Below, piece by piece: positions 1 through 7,134 of a stretch of DNA of 49,040 nt (the first letter of the stretch is position 1; every line of letters starts with the position of its first letter). The stretch comes from JAFIHK01 sp041441455 (GTDB taxonomy: Bacteria > Bacteroidota > Bacteroidia > Bacteroidales > UBA932). The stretch covers positions 1 to 49,040 of the forward strand of contig JASDTB010000087.1 in assembly GCA_041441455.1 (NCBI GenBank), read 5' to 3'. A model generated the notes under the pieces. The model saw nothing but the letters and a program-made list of their open reading frames with translations, was not told the origin of the DNA and searched no databases. A program made the translations under genes and the position numbers.

Positions 1-35
1 ATATAAAAGATACATCAAATATTCAATTACATTAT

Positions 36-242
36 ATGATGAAAAACAACTCAGAAGACAATATGATCTTATATTCAGGCATTGGCCTTTTTTCTGGAGC
101 CTTAACAGGTTCTTTTGTAGGCATTTTTACTAACGACTTTCCCTATAGCCTCTCTTTTTTTGCAGGAACATTCTCGATTTTAGGATTTATAGCTTCTAAA
201 TTTGCTTCACAAATAGGGAAGTTTATTGCAAAATTTCGTTAA
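36..242 (+). CDS. Small two-helix membrane protein of unknown function
   Basis: A 68-residue protein that I do not recognise. It has a short polar N-terminus, then two hydrophobic stretches (about residues 11-33 and 36-55) separated by a short loop, and a basic C-terminal end (KFASQIGKFIAKFR), which is compatible with a small inner-membrane hairpin. Two adjacent ATG codons (36 and 39) could each be the start; no Shine-Dalgarno sequence is seen. It stands alone, 100 bases upstream of the SIMPL-domain gene on the same strand. It could be a spurious reading frame, but the hydrophobic pattern and the clean start and stop favour a real gene. Confidence 0.55.
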   Translation: MMKNNSEDNMILYSGIGLFSGALTGSFVGIFTNDFPYSLSFFAGTFSILGFIASKFASQIGKFIAKFR

Positions 243-342
243 TCCAAGCACTCCCTTTAAATGATGATTATTCTAGTTGGCACAATTTGTGTGAACTTAG
301 CGTTTGTACAAAACCTGCCCTCTAAATAAAATAACAATCATC

Positions 343-1044
343 ATGAAAAGAACATTTTTAATTATTACAATGATGCTCTTTGCTTTTATGCAATTACAAG
401 GGCAAGAGAAAAACTTTATTGATCAAAACTACATTGAAGTTTCAGCAAGAGCTGAGCTAGAGGTTTCTCCAGACGAAATTTTTGTTCAAATAATAATCAG
501 TGAAAAAGATAGTAAGGCGAAAAATAATTTAGAGCAAAAAGAGAGAGATCTTTTCAAAGCACTTAAAACACTCGGTATTGACCTAAATAAAGATCTACAG
601 ATTCAAGACATAAGCTCTTCATTAAAAGAGTATATGCTTAAAAAAGATCAAATATTAAGTTCGAAGAAATTCATTCTAAAACTAAAAGGGACTGACCAAT
701 TATTAAAGCTATATAAATCAACTGAGGAACTTGGTGTTCCTGATGTTACAATCATACGTACAGAAGTTTCTGATATGCAAGAGCAGATAAAGAAGGTTAT
801 GGTTAAAGCATCAGAAAAAGCATTTGAGAGAGCATCGCTACTTGCTCAATCATCTGGCAGAAAAATTGGAAAAGTGATTTATATTCAGTGTTACGAAAAC
901 TTCCCTGTTACTTACAGAGGTGATATGATGGTGAAAAGTACTTATAATTTCGCAAATGAGGCAGCACCTGAAGAGATGCCTGTTCTTCAATTTGAGAAGA
1001 TTAAACTTGAACAATCAGTCGTAGTAAGATACACTTTGGAATAA
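343..1044 (+). CDS. Exported SIMPL (DUF541) domain protein
   Basis: A 233-residue periplasmic or surface protein of the SIMPL/DUF541 family, whose members are widespread but mostly lack a defined biochemical role. The N-terminus MKRTFLIITMMLFAFMQLQG is a signal peptide, probably cleaved near residue 20. The mature part begins with the family pattern of a strand followed by 'ARAELEVSPDEIFVQIIISE', has a central helical region (about 45-70), and ends in beta-strand sequence. The frame stays open upstream to a TTG at 304, but the ATG at 343 places the signal peptide at the N-terminus and is preferred. A strong hairpin terminator follows 30 bases after the stop, so the gene is probably monocistronic or the end of a short operon with the small membrane gene upstream. 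Confidence 0.8.
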   Translation: MKRTFLIITMMLFAFMQLQGQEKNFIDQNYIEVSARAELEVSPDEIFVQIIISEKDSKAKNNLEQKERDLFKALKTLGIDLNKDLQIQDISSSLKEYMLKKDQILSSKKFILKLKGTDQLLKLYKSTEELGVPDVTIIRTEVSDMQEQIKKVMVKASEKAFERASLLAQSSGRKIGKVIYIQCYENFPVTYRGDMMVKSTYNFANEAAPEEMPVLQFEKIKLEQSVVVRYTLE

Positions 1045-1074
1045 CAGGTTCATAGTTATATATGGTTTTTTGTT

Positions 1075-1115
1075 AAAGAGACTGCGAAAAAACGCAGTCT
1101 CTTTTATTATTTTTT
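1075..1115 (+). terminator. Rho-independent terminator after the SIMPL-domain gene
   Basis: A perfect 12-bp stem (1075-1086 with 1093-1104, core AGAGACTGCG) closes a six-A loop and runs into a T-rich tail. It lies 30 bases after the stop codon. Confidence 0.9.
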
Positions 1116-1122
1116 ACATTTG
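1115..1122 (+). promoter_or_regulatory. Bacteroidetes-type -7 box of the outer-membrane barrel gene
   Basis: TACATTTG matches the Bacteroidetes -7 consensus TAnnTTTG and lies 20 bases before the ATG at 1143. No TTTG is seen at the -33 spacing, where the preceding terminator tail sits, so only the -7 element supports this call. Confidence 0.5.
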
Positions 1123-1142
1123 TTCTGCAAATCCATAATTCT

Positions 1143-1742
1143 ATGAAAAAAATCGCATTATTATTGCTCATATCGATTATGACTATCGATATCGCAACTG
1201 CACAGAACAATCCATCAAAACACGAAATTTCTCTCTCTTACGGGGTTCTACCTACCAATGAACTAATCGATGTGTTGTCTATCATCGTCACGGCTCCTCT
1301 GATTGCAATAACAGGCACCTATGATTCAAAATCATATTCAGGTGCAGTTACATTATCTTATTACAATAAAGTAAGTAAAGTAACTAGAGTTGGAATAAGT
1401 TACAGTGTCGACTTTTTTGATGCAGACATTATTGTTAATCACTCAAATGTAGGGAGAGGCAAAGGCTCTTATCATACGATAATGCCTTCTGCTAAGTTTA
1501 ATTGGTTGAATAGAGATGTTATTAGTTTGTATTCTAAAATTTCTGCGGGAATTCAAATAATGACTGCTCAAAATTCCTTTAAACAAGGGCAGCCATACCA
1601 AGCTAGTAGTTCAACTGATTATGACTTTACAATGCAATTTTCGCCCATTGGAATTGAAGTAGGAAAGACTTTTGCCGTTTTTGGTGAAGCTGGAATTGGA
1701 AACAGTGGATTACTTCTTGCGGGAGTCAGAGTTAGATTTTAA
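1143..1742 (+). CDS. Putative outer-membrane beta-barrel protein
   Basis: A 199-residue exported protein. Residues 1-20 (MKKIALLLLISIMTIDIATA) form a signal peptide followed by Gln. The rest alternates short amphipathic strands and polar loops, with an aromatic-rich pattern (EISLSYGVL, GAVTLSYYNKV, VGISYSVDFF), and ends GVRVRF. A C-terminal phenylalanine is the usual beta-signal for BAM-dependent insertion into the outer membrane. The size suggests an 8-stranded barrel. No enzyme motif is visible and the specific role is unknown. The last 33 bases overlap, tail to tail, the end of the convergent membrane-protein gene of the sigma operon. Confidence 0.7.
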   Translation: MKKIALLLLISIMTIDIATAQNNPSKHEISLSYGVLPTNELIDVLSIIVTAPLIAITGTYDSKSYSGAVTLSYYNKVSKVTRVGISYSVDFFDADIIVNHSNVGRGKGSYHTIMPSAKFNWLNRDVISLYSKISAGIQIMTAQNSFKQGQPYQASSSTDYDFTMQFSPIGIEVGKTFAVFGEAGIGNSGLLLAGVRVRF

Positions 1743-2102
1743 GTGAGATAAATATTGATCTAACCCAATAAAAAATGAGAGTATTAGTCCAACCACAAAC
1801 CAAATAATATTCTTACCAACAATCGAAGATTGAATCCCAGACTTAAAGCTTTCGCTCATGTCGGCAAGAGGCTGCATTGAGACATCAGTAATTGACTTTG
1901 CTGAAATTTGCGGAAGTGAGATAGGACCAAATTTTACGAAGAAGAAATAGAAAACACCTGCAAGTATTGCTGTAAAAACAGTCAAAGTTGCAGCAAGAAT
2001 TAAATTATCTCTTCTTGATTCTCTCCTCTTCATCTCTTTGGAGATTTTATCCATCACCACAGATGTGAAGATAGGGCTAACCGATTTTATTTCATTTTCC
2101 AT
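1710..2102 (-). CDS. Putative anti-sigma or sigma-associated membrane protein
   Basis: A 130-residue protein encoded directly downstream of the ECF sigma gene and overlapping its stop by 11 bases. It has a polar N-terminal segment of about 30 residues (ENEIKSVSPIFTSVVMDKIS...), a first membrane helix (about 21-46), a polar linker of about 45 residues, a second helix (about 93-112) and a basic tail. The polar N-terminus, membrane anchor and position fit an anti-sigma factor, but the zinc motif HxxxCxxC of the ZAS class is absent, so the role is inferred from context. The start at 2102 is chosen over an upstream in-frame ATG (2135) because a strong Shine-Dalgarno sequence, GGGAGGT, sits just before it. 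The 3' end overlaps the convergent barrel gene by 33 bases. Confidence 0.7.
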   Translation of the reverse strand: MENEIKSVSPIFTSVVMDKISKEMKRRESRRDNLILAATLTVFTAILAGVFYFFFVKFGPISLPQISAKSITDVSMQPLADMSESFKSGIQSSIVGKNIIWFVVGLILSFFIGLDQYLSHLKSNSDSRKK

Positions 2103-2652
2103 ATATGACCTCCCTTCGGCTACAAATGTAGTCATTTAATTTTTTTCTTGTTCTAAAGAGCTTTATTTTAAGGTTTGAAACAGTAATTCCTGTTATCTCA
2201 GAAAGCTCTTTTAGACTTTTATCATCCTTATAAAATGAGACAACTAGAAAACGTTCTTGTATATCTAAACTCTCTAATGCCTCTTCTAATAATACAAAGT
2301 TCTCTTCACGTAATAAATGGTCAGCATCATCAAGCTCCTCTGTTTTATTGAATGAGAGATTGTCAAGCGAAAGAAAGAATCTCTTTTTAAGTCTACTCTT
2401 AGAAATTGCCAAATTGTATGCAATTCTATATAACCATGTAGAGAAAGATGACTCCCCTCTGAATTTGTCTAACGAAAAGAACGCCTTTACAAAAACATCT
2501 TGGGCTAACTCTTCGGCATCGGCTCTCACTCCAACAACTTTATATATTAGGTTAAAAATAATATCAGAGTAATGATCAACTAACTGAGCATAAAGGTTAT
2601 GCTCACCTGCTTTTATTCTCTCTATTAATATTTTTTCCTCTTTTTTATCCAT
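2092..2652 (-). CDS. ECF (RpoE-like) RNA polymerase sigma factor
   Basis: A 186-residue group 4 sigma factor. Region 2 spans about residues 20-90, with the core-binding and -10 melting segment AEELAQDVFVKAF and FSTWLYRIAYNLA. Region 4 spans about 120-180, with the -35 recognition helix-turn-helix LKELSEITGITVSNLKIKLF and RTRKKL. Length and domain order are normal for the ECF class, and region 3 is absent as expected. It is the first gene of a two-gene operon with an overlapping membrane protein, the usual sigma/anti-sigma arrangement. An ECF-type promoter (2664-2688) lies only 11 bases before the ATG, which suggests autoregulation and an almost leaderless mRNA. The signal sensed is unknown; an envelope stress is plausible. 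Confidence 0.93.
   Translation of the reverse strand: MDKKEEKILIERIKAGEHNLYAQLVDHYSDIIFNLIYKVVGVRADAEELAQDVFVKAFFSLDKFRGESSFSTWLYRIAYNLAISKSRLKKRFFLSLDNLSFNKTEELDDADHLLREENFVLLEEALESLDIQERFLVVSFYKDDKSLKELSEITGITVSNLKIKLFRTRKKLNDYICSRREVIYGK
2107..2116 (-). promoter_or_regulatory. Strong Shine-Dalgarno of the sigma-associated membrane gene
   Basis: On the minus strand AAGGGAGGTC precedes the ATG at 2102 by about 5 bases. It lies inside the last codons of the sigma gene and decides the start of the downstream gene. Such sequences are uncommon elsewhere in this window. Confidence 0.6.
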
Positions 2653-2663
2653 TCCGACATTTA

Positions 2664-2688
2664 GACGAGGGTAATGTGATAAAGTTAC
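2664..2688 (-). promoter_or_regulatory. ECF-type promoter driving the sigma operon
   Basis: On the minus strand GTAAC (2688-2684), a 16-base spacer, then CGTC (2667-2664). This is the classic ECF pattern of an AAC-containing -35 box and a CGTC -10 box at 16-17 bases. The -10 box reads on as CGTCTAA. An identical copy lies on the other strand. Confidence 0.65.
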
Positions 2689-2697
2689 AGAAAATAT

Positions 2698-2720
2698 AGG
2701 TTACCCAAAAATTGTAACCT
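2698..2720. repeat. Inverted repeat AGGTTAC-N9-GTAACCT between the divergent promoters
   Basis: Perfect 7-bp arms (2698-2704 and 2714-2720). The right arm contains the -35 box of the plus-strand promoter; the left arm is an extra GTAACC on the minus strand with no CGTC 16 bases away. It may be an additional binding site or a by-product of repeated -35 motifs. An outer pair of 9-bp arms, GACGAGGGT (2664-2672) and ACCCTCGTC (2730-2738), brackets the region. Confidence 0.5.
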
Positions 2721-2738
2721 TTTAGGGGCACCCTCGTC
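2714..2738 (+). promoter_or_regulatory. ECF-type promoter driving the DUF6249-like gene
   Basis: GTAAC (2714-2718), a 16-base spacer, then CGTC (2735-2738), the same boxes and spacing as the divergent promoter at 2664-2688. Both copies also share CCCT before CGTC. A transcript would begin at about 2744-2746, which disfavours an ATG at 2743 and supports the start at 2782. Confidence 0.65.
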
Positions 2739-2781
2739 AAATATGCAAAACAAACATAAAAACACAAAAAACTCAGAAATT

Positions 2782-3186
2782 ATGGACTTTATCACCATCC
2801 CCGTTGTAACCGCCATTGTGGTTTTCGGATTTTACAAGCTAATTGAACTATTTGTAAGAAAAAAAGAGAGAATTTTATTAATCGATAAACTCTCTACACT
2901 AGAAAATGTATCATGTGAAAAATTCGATTTATCCCGAATTTTTGGTGAAAACAAAATAATGAAAAATCAATTCCTAGGTCTAAGAATAGGATCACTTTTA
3001 ATTGGACTTGGTCTTGGTTTAATGGTAGGCTTCTTCATTAGTTTAGCAACACATGGCACAACAGCTACAGAAGATCCTTATTATCTCATTAGAAACGCAC
3101 AAGAGGTAATTTATGGTGCATCAACTCTTCTTTTTGGTGGACTTGGCTTAGTAGCAGGCTTCATCATCGAAAGAAAACTTTCATAA
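2782..3186 (+). CDS. DUF6249-like inner-membrane protein, divergent from the sigma factor
   Basis: A 134-residue membrane protein. It has one helix at the very N-terminus (MDFITIPVVTAIVVFGFYKL), then a basic cytoplasmic segment with RKKERILLIDKL, then two glycine-rich helices (about 72-94 and 109-128). The pattern of an N-terminal helix, a KKER segment and a Gly-rich helix pair resembles DUF6249 proteins, which in Bacteroidetes often sit beside ECF sigma genes; this match is from memory of the family. An ATG at 2743 is in frame, but the predicted transcription start lies at or after it, so the ATG at 2782 is preferred; it also puts the first helix at the N-terminus. The gene is probably part of the sigma regulon. 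A terminator follows. Confidence 0.7.
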   Translation: MDFITIPVVTAIVVFGFYKLIELFVRKKERILLIDKLSTLENVSCEKFDLSRIFGENKIMKNQFLGLRIGSLLIGLGLGLMVGFFISLATHGTTATEDPYYLIRNAQEVIYGASTLLFGGLGLVAGFIIERKLS

Positions 3187-3226
3187 AACTTAACTGACAT
3201 AAAGTAAATATGATTGGTCCCATTTT

Positions 3227-3260
3227 GAGGGTTTATTAAACGTAAGCCCTCTATTTTTTT
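3227..3260 (+). terminator. Rho-independent terminator after the DUF6249-like gene
   Basis: A 9-bp stem GAGGGTTTA (3227-3235) with TAAGCCCTC (3243-3251), one G-U pair, 7-base loop, followed by TATTTTTTT. It lies 40 bases after the stop. Confidence 0.85.
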
Positions 3261-3330
3261 GCCAAAATTTCACACATATTTCGTATTTTTACAACACATA
3301 TCCATCTTTTAACTCATCAAAAAAAACACA

Positions 3331-4665
3331 ATGGCAAAAAGAATTCCGGGGCCGCTAGTTTTCACGGCCATACTTGTCTTAGCAATTATTGCAACAGCAA
3401 TATACTACTATCATACAAGCGAAGCTCCGGAACATCAAGCTGAATTAATTGAGACTTCAGACGAAGTCCCCAATGCCATTAATCACCTATTATCTAACGA
3501 CATCAGCGATATTGAGCAAACCAAAAAGCTTGATGCTCAGGTAGAAAAATTCCTAAAGACATGGCATATAAAAGGGGCCTCTATTGCAATTATGAAAGAC
3601 GAAAAACTCATATATGCAAAAGGGTATGGTTGGGCAGATGAGGAGAAAGGTGTTAAAATGGATGTAAAACATATAATGCGGGTAGCTTCGTTATCAAAAT
3701 TGATTACAGCTACGGCAATTATGAAACTTATTGAAGAGAAAAAACTCACACTAGATCAAAAAGTCTTCGGAGAAAAGGGGATTTTAAACGATATTAGATT
3801 TCTCAAGATTACCGATAAAAGAGTTAAAAATATTACGATTGAACATTTGCTCAGACATAGAGGAGGCTTTACTCTAAGAGGAGGCGATCCCATGTTCATC
3901 TCTCCCCTTATTATTAAGAGGATGTCTCTAGATTCAATCCCGACTCCTGAAGATGTATTAGAGTATTCTCTAGGTAAAAAGTTAAGATATGAACCAGGAA
4001 GAGGTACTCGATACTCAAATTTAGGATATGTTGCACTAAGTCTAGTTATTTCTAAAGTTACAGGATTAACATATGAGCAATATGTAAAAGACAGTATTTT
4101 AGCACCTATCGGTTGCATAGATATGCATATAGCAAATAACTTATATCAAGAAAAACTCTCAAATGAGGTTCGTTACTACGAACCAGAGAATGAGATCCCT
4201 GTAGAGGCTTGTGACGGAAGTGGGAGATTACTCCCACGATGCTACGGTGGAAATAATATAAGAGGATTACTTGGTGCTGGAGCATGGGTAGCATCGCCTA
4301 CTGAATTCTTGCGTTTCATAGCTTCAATTGATGGTAGAGATAATGAAAAGGATATAATTTCTCAAAAAAGTATAGCATACATGGTAAATACAAACCCTTC
4401 TGAGTTGCCGATCGGTTGGTCGAGGACTTCTCAAAAGGGCGAATGGACTAGAAGCGGCAGCCTTTCGGGGACAAGCGCATTGATAAGGTATCAAAAAGAT
4501 GGCTATTCTTGGATATTTGTCACTAATACGAGCTCTTGGAAAGGATCCAGATTCCCTCGGCAAATTGATGCTTTAATCAGAACTTCTCTTCAAAAAGTAT
4601 CGGACTGGCCAGAAAGAAATCTCTTTAGCATCCTAGAACTCAAGAGTAATTCCAATAGTAGGTAG
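3331..4665 (+). CDS. Serine hydrolase of the beta-lactamase/DD-peptidase family
   Basis: A 444-residue membrane-anchored member of the PF00144 (class C beta-lactamase-like) family. An N-terminal helix (about residues 8-27) anchors or exports it. The nucleophile motif SxxK is SLSK at 120-123, and YxN is YSN at 228-230. The third motif region reads RSGSLSGTS, with Arg where many relatives have His in HxG. Family members include D-aminopeptidases, esterases and penicillin-binding proteins, so the substrate cannot be named; a true beta-lactamase is less likely than a peptidase or esterase role. The gene is alone on its strand. Its last 33 bases overlap the 3' end of the convergent TonB receptor gene, and no terminator lies between them. 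Confidence 0.85.
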   Translation: MAKRIPGPLVFTAILVLAIIATAIYYYHTSEAPEHQAELIETSDEVPNAINHLLSNDISDIEQTKKLDAQVEKFLKTWHIKGASIAIMKDEKLIYAKGYGWADEEKGVKMDVKHIMRVASLSKLITATAIMKLIEEKKLTLDQKVFGEKGILNDIRFLKITDKRVKNITIEHLLRHRGGFTLRGGDPMFISPLIIKRMSLDSIPTPEDVLEYSLGKKLRYEPGRGTRYSNLGYVALSLVISKVTGLTYEQYVKDSILAPIGCIDMHIANNLYQEKLSNEVRYYEPENEIPVEACDGSGRLLPRCYGGNNIRGLLGAGAWVASPTEFLRFIASIDGRDNEKDIISQKSIAYMVNTNPSELPIGWSRTSQKGEWTRSGSLSGTSALIRYQKDGYSWIFVTNTSSWKGSRFPRQIDALIRTSLQKVSDWPERNLFSILELKSNSNSR

Positions 4666-7059
4666 AAGCGTTCCATCATTAAGTTCAATCCTCTTCATTT
4701 CGTAACGTTGCTGATTTAATGGAGCTGTAGGATTGATAATTCTGCCAGTACTTACTATTGCATCGGGATTTTTATACTTTGAGTTTGTAATATTTTGAAT
4801 ATCTAGATACAGTTTTAAAGCAAATTTCTCAAAATAGAAATCCTTATCTAATCTAAAATCTAATTGACTAAAAATTGGCTGATATTCAGAATTATATTTA
4901 TTATAGTCTAAATATGCACGACCTCTGACATCCCATGCTGTCACCAAAGAAGACTTTAACTCATCATAAGGAGTATAAGGAGAACCTCCGGAATATCTAT
5001 ACTTTACACCAATATTAAAATTGGCAGGGAGCTTATAGTTACCAGCTAAGGTAAGTAACCTTCTATTATCCCATGATTGAGGTGTCCATTTACCATCCTT
5101 CAAAGATTCAAATTCACTCTTGAATAGAGTTAAAGATCCAATTAAATTGAATTTATCACTAACAAAAACACGAGTTGATAATTCAACCCCATAAGATCTC
5201 CCATTAACATCTGATTTCAACTCTTCGTTTCCAACAAATCCAAAATCTACGCCTTTGCCTGCAACTGGAATAGTATCCTTAACAGATGACAGACCGTTAA
5301 AATAACGCTTGTAAAAACCCTCAAGAGTTATTTGCAAGTTCGCACTAGGTTTATATTCCAACCCTAAAGTAAAATGGTCTGAACCCATATATTTTAGGCT
5401 CTTGTTAGCATAATCACCCGCCTGATTTTTAAAACCTAGAGCAGTAAAAGGAGGAAGCTGATAATATCTACCAATTCCAGCGTTGAGATACATATCTTTA
5501 GCAAATCTATAAGACAAAGAGAACCTTGGAGACAATTGTTCTAATGGATTAGATAGATTGTCAGAAAAAGTAGCAGCATCAGTTCTTAAAGATAATGCGG
5601 CTGTAAAACTTTCGTCAGCTGATGTGTACGAACCAGAAACAAAGAATGAATACTTTAAAAAGGATAAATCTGTCTGATAATTGACCGTAACGGGATTTAT
5701 AGTATAGATCTTTTGAAATGTATTATTTGTATAAAAAGGAACCTCTGCGCCCATACCCGCAGTTATTCTAAATCTGTCAATGCGAGAGATATTTTCAATT
5801 CTAAACTTTGTCTCTTGCTCCACAGATTTGTACTTAAGAGTCAGATTGGCATCACTTGTTTCATCATTATTTAAATACTTAGTATTTCTATTATTAAGAT
5901 AACTATGACTTAAATACAATCCAAGATTACTCTTCCCATAATAGTATTTATATGCAGCACCCAATGTAAAAACCTCTTGCTGAATTACAGGCAGGTATGA
6001 CAAGATGTAATCCCTATCCTCGGTACCTCCAGCATCTTTATTTAATTTCATGTTATCGATACCTGCAATTCCAATTATTGTCAATTCATGTCTACTATCG
6101 AAACGAGTTTTAACTTTAAATTGAATATCTGAAAAGGTTGGCAAAAAAGGTAATTCTAATGCCTTGAATAGAAATTGAAGATATGATGTCCTTGCAGAAA
6201 ATAGGTAATTTGTTTTGTCGGTTATGTGCCCATTGGAACTGAAACCAGCTTCCGAAGCACCAACTGTTATTTTGTATTTATTCGAGAGAGGGTCTCCATC
6301 TTTGAGCTTGATATCCATTACAGAGCTCAATGCATTTGCCTTATTTACAGGAAAAGAGCCTGCATAAAAATCGACCTCTCTAATAAGATCAGCATCAATT
6401 ATCCCAACAGGTCCGCCAGACGCACCTTGAGTACTAAAGTGATTGATTGTAGGTATTTCAATTCCATCTAAAAAGAATCTATTTTCAGAAGGTCCGCCAC
6501 CTCTTACAAGAATGTCGTTTCTGTATCCACTACCTGTTACGCTAGCAACCCCTGGCAGACTATTGATTACTCTAGAGATATCCCTATTAGATCCTGGATT
6601 CTTTTCGATCTCTTGAATCCCAATGCTTCTCTGCGATAGAGGACTCTCTGGCACTCGTCTGAATGGATCTGCTTGTGGTCTTACAATAATTTGAGACAAA
6701 GATCTCGCCTGCTCCTCCATCTCAATCACAAGATATTCACCACTCCTCGAAACCATAATTTCGGGAGATAGATATTGATTGAACCCTAATAGATCTGCCT
6801 GGATTCTATATGCTCCAGCTGCAACATTTGAGATATTGAATCGGCCAAGAGAATCAGTTGTAGAAAACTGAGTGCCTTTCCAAATCGACACAGCTACAAA
6901 TTGAATCGGTTTTCTTGTCTGCTTGTCTATCACCTCTCCTCTCACAGAAAATTGTTGTTTCTGCTCCTCTGCAAATATCTGAACAGAGATACCTAGAAGT
7001 AGAATGACAATAATAAATCTTATCGAACTTAATTTTATAAACAAACTATATGATTTCAT
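4633..7059 (-). CDS. TonB-dependent outer-membrane receptor with carboxypeptidase-D-like N-terminal domain
   Basis: An 808-residue TonB-dependent transporter. A signal peptide (to about residue 30) is followed by a CarboxypepD_reg-like beta-sandwich (about 37-120; FSVRGEVIDKQTRKPIQ...). The plug domain (about 135-255) contains INSLPGVASV, ILVRGGGPSENRFFLDGIE and VMDIKLKDG. The 22-strand barrel fills the rest and ends GITLEF with the C-terminal Phe. There is no SusD partner next to it and the region around residue 100 (SGYRNDILVRGGG) is of the general, not the SusC, type, so glycan uptake is unlikely; the substrate is unknown. It lies 75 bases downstream of the TolC gene of the efflux operon and may be co-transcribed. 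The 3' end overlaps the convergent serine hydrolase gene by 33 bases. Confidence 0.92.
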   Translation of the reverse strand: MKSYSLFIKLSSIRFIIVILLLGISVQIFAEEQKQQFSVRGEVIDKQTRKPIQFVAVSIWKGTQFSTTDSLGRFNISNVAAGAYRIQADLLGFNQYLSPEIMVSRSGEYLVIEMEEQARSLSQIIVRPQADPFRRVPESPLSQRSIGIQEIEKNPGSNRDISRVINSLPGVASVTGSGYRNDILVRGGGPSENRFFLDGIEIPTINHFSTQGASGGPVGIIDADLIREVDFYAGSFPVNKANALSSVMDIKLKDGDPLSNKYKITVGASEAGFSSNGHITDKTNYLFSARTSYLQFLFKALELPFLPTFSDIQFKVKTRFDSRHELTIIGIAGIDNMKLNKDAGGTEDRDYILSYLPVIQQEVFTLGAAYKYYYGKSNLGLYLSHSYLNNRNTKYLNNDETSDANLTLKYKSVEQETKFRIENISRIDRFRITAGMGAEVPFYTNNTFQKIYTINPVTVNYQTDLSFLKYSFFVSGSYTSADESFTAALSLRTDAATFSDNLSNPLEQLSPRFSLSYRFAKDMYLNAGIGRYYQLPPFTALGFKNQAGDYANKSLKYMGSDHFTLGLEYKPSANLQITLEGFYKRYFNGLSSVKDTIPVAGKGVDFGFVGNEELKSDVNGRSYGVELSTRVFVSDKFNLIGSLTLFKSEFESLKDGKWTPQSWDNRRLLTLAGNYKLPANFNIGVKYRYSGGSPYTPYDELKSSLVTAWDVRGRAYLDYNKYNSEYQPIFSQLDFRLDKDFYFEKFALKLYLDIQNITNSKYKNPDAIVSTGRIINPTAPLNQQRYEMKRIELNDGTLLPTIGITLEF

Positions 7060-7134
7060 AAACTTTCATTTAGTCTCAGACAACCTTATCTGAGTGGTAA
7101 TGAAAACGAAGGAATCTCCTCATTTGTTCATTCT

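Noticed and set aside
304..342. TTG-initiated N-terminal extension of the SIMPL-domain gene
   Set aside because: It would bury the signal peptide behind a polar, cysteine-containing segment; the ATG at 343 gives a normal export signal.
2348..2572. Plus-strand open frame inside the ECF sigma gene
   Set aside because: Antisense shadow of a clearly real gene; no domain pattern and no promoter.
2743..2781. Upstream ATG of the DUF6249-like gene
   Set aside because: The predicted transcript starts at or after this ATG, and the extension (Lys/Asn-rich) is not like the family N-terminus.
7060..7134. Riboswitch in the leader of the TonB receptor gene
   Set aside because: Only 75 bases with one small 6-bp hairpin; no B12-box or other known riboswitch core.
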